Of a stretch of 15,281 nucleotides of DNA, positions 14,791 through 15,281 are shown in pieces. The DNA is taken from NCBI GenBank assembly GCA_964505035.1, contig CAZDGK010000029.1, positions 1 through 15,281 of the forward strand, given 5' to 3'. The notes beneath the pieces are model-generated. The model was not told where the DNA came from. It did not search any database and worked only from the letters and a program-made list of their open reading frames with translations. Each line of letters begins with the position of its first letter. Position 1 is the stretch's first letter. Origin of the DNA: CAZDGK01 sp964505035. GTDB taxonomy: Bacteria > Patescibacteriota > Saccharimonadia > UBA4664. Made by a program: the position numbers and the translations under genes.

Positions 14791-14821
14791 AATAATACCC
14801 GCTCATGTGGCGGGTATTATT
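14791..14821. terminator. Bidirectional terminator between the fibre-like gene and rplU
   Basis: AATAATACCCGC (14791-14802) and GCGGGTATTATT (14810-14821) form a perfect 12-bp stem with a 7-nt loop. The stem has a GC core and A/T-rich ends, so each strand has U-rich 3' sequence. It lies between two convergent genes, 2 nt after the rplU stop, and can serve both. The rest of the gap (14715-14790) shows nothing recognisable. Confidence 0.8.
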
Positions 14822-14823
14822 GG

Positions 14824-15123
14824 CTAGGCGATCTTGGTAATCTTCACCTGAGTGTAGTGCTGGCGGTGGCCAGTCAGGCGCTTCACGCGCTTCTTGGCCT
14901 TAAAGTGCAAGATCTTCACCTTGTCACCCATCACCTCGCTCACTACCTCGGCCGTGACCTTGGCGCCGTCAACCGTGGGCTTACCCACCTTCACGTCCTC
15001 GCCGTCAATCACTAGCAGAGCATCAAACTCTACTTTCTTAACGTCGCCCAGAAGCTCCAGCTCCAGAACGTCGTCTTTTTTAACCAGATATTGCTTCCCA
15101 CCGGAAGTAATCACTGCTTGCAT
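14824..15123 (-). CDS. rplU: 50S ribosomal protein bL21
   Basis: 99 residues, full length for bL21, a 23S rRNA-binding protein of the large subunit. Family hallmarks are the start MQAVITSGGKQYLVKKDD, the middle VGKPTVDGAKVTAEV, and the basic end FKAKKRVKRLTGHRQHYTQ followed by VKITKI. ATG 15123 has a strong SD (AAAGGAG, 15129-15135) with 5-nt spacing. In many bacteria rpmA (bL27) follows rplU; here the gene ends at a terminator 2 nt after its stop and rpmA is absent. The closest upstream gene ends 72 bp away, so rplU may be transcribed alone. Confidence 0.97.
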   Translation of the reverse strand: MQAVITSGGKQYLVKKDDVLELELLGDVKKVEFDALLVIDGEDVKVGKPTVDGAKVTAEVVSEVMGDKVKILHFKAKKRVKRLTGHRQHYTQVKITKIA

Positions 15124-15139
15124 GTAAGCTCCTTTATGA

Positions 15140-15156
15140 GCCGGGGTCTAGCCGGC
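15140..15156 (-). promoter_or_regulatory. Small stem-loop in the rplU leader
   Basis: GCCGG and CCGGC form a 5-bp GC stem around 7 nt, just upstream of the rplU SD. A second short inverted repeat, AGTTA-GCG-TAACT, lies at 15167-15179. Ribosomal protein leaders are often autoregulatory, but these two short elements do not match a class I can name. No convincing promoter boxes were found in 15124-15195. Confidence 0.3.
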
Positions 15157-15195
15157 GTCGCTTATTAGTTAGCGTAACTGCCCGATAATAACAGA

Positions 15196-15281
15196 TCAGC
15201 CCTCAAACTGCAACTTCTTACGCCGTAGCGCCACACTCTCCAGCAGCCCAATCGCCACCATCGCCACCAGCAGCGCCGTGC
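15196..15281 (-). CDS. C-terminal end of a membrane-anchored protein (5' part outside window)
   Basis: An open minus-strand frame enters at the right edge and ends at TGA (15196-15198). The visible 27 residues are a hydrophobic helix (TALLVAMVAIGLLESVAL) followed by basic RRKKLQFEG. This is the pattern of a C-terminal anchor with a cytoplasmic positively charged tail, as in surface proteins with a large exported part. Whether an LPXTG-type motif comes before it cannot be seen. An internal fragment of a multi-pass membrane protein is also possible. Confidence 0.6.
   Translation of the reverse strand, partial: TALLVAMVAIGLLESVALRRKKLQFEG

Noticed and set aside
1..15281. A prophage or phage tail region, suggested by the tail-fibre-like sequences.
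   Set aside because: No capsid, terminase, portal, tail tube, lysis or integrase gene is visible, and the neighbours are envelope proteins with signal peptides plus rplU.

Overview
The window looks like a high-GC chromosome segment from a candidate-phyla-radiation (Patescibacteria) bacterium, plausibly a Saccharibacteria-like lineage. The reasons are the style of the giant secreted beta-strand-repeat protein, the proteins with C-terminal YT(D/E)...F ends, and the small tightly packed surface genes. This is recognition of family style, not a database result. TGA is used as a true stop several times, including in ATGA overlaps, so a TGA-recoding lineage (Gracilibacteria/Absconditabacteria) is unlikely. 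The plus strand is C-rich almost throughout: minus-strand genes favour G-ending codons and the one large plus-strand gene favours C-ending codons. I infer that the minus strand is the leading strand.

Layout, in the direction of minus-strand transcription. At the right edge is the last 27 codons of a membrane-anchored protein (15196-15281), then rplU (ribosomal protein bL21, 14824-15123). A perfect 12-bp stem-loop (14791-14821) separates rplU from a convergent plus-strand gene (13632-14714). That gene encodes a membrane-tethered protein with a beta-repeat stalk and a tail-fibre-like tip. From a shared divergent control region (13556-13631), which holds a 12-bp palindrome inside the plus promoter, the minus-strand surface cluster begins. 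Gene A (Ig-like + PKD, C-terminal anchor), gene B (single-pass, acidic N-terminus) and gene C (secreted, Fn3-like) are joined by ATGA overlaps. An AT-rich gap with a good promoter precedes gene D, a secreted protein with strong codon bias. Gene D's paralogue E follows after a 130-bp spacer with two stem-loops, one of which would hide E's ribosome binding site. Genes F and G (two DUF916/WxL-interacting-protein-like membrane proteins) and a GNAT acetyltransferase follow with gaps of 2-3 nt or an ATGA overlap. The cluster ends with a giant secreted gene of at least 1,827 codons that runs off the left edge.

Together the minus-strand genes look like one cell-envelope assembly. D, E and C are secreted proteins sharing a C-terminal module. 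F and G are two membrane-bound proteins of the kind that hold such subunits at the wall in Gram-positive WxL loci. A and B are accessory anchored proteins. The giant fibre carries a carbohydrate-binding domain and would be the outermost part, for example an adhesin toward a host cell. The functional assembly is inference; the gene order, signal peptides, membrane segments, paralogy and overlaps are visible. No tRNA, rRNA, CRISPR array, transposase or integrase was seen, and no stretch over 300 bp lacks a gene.
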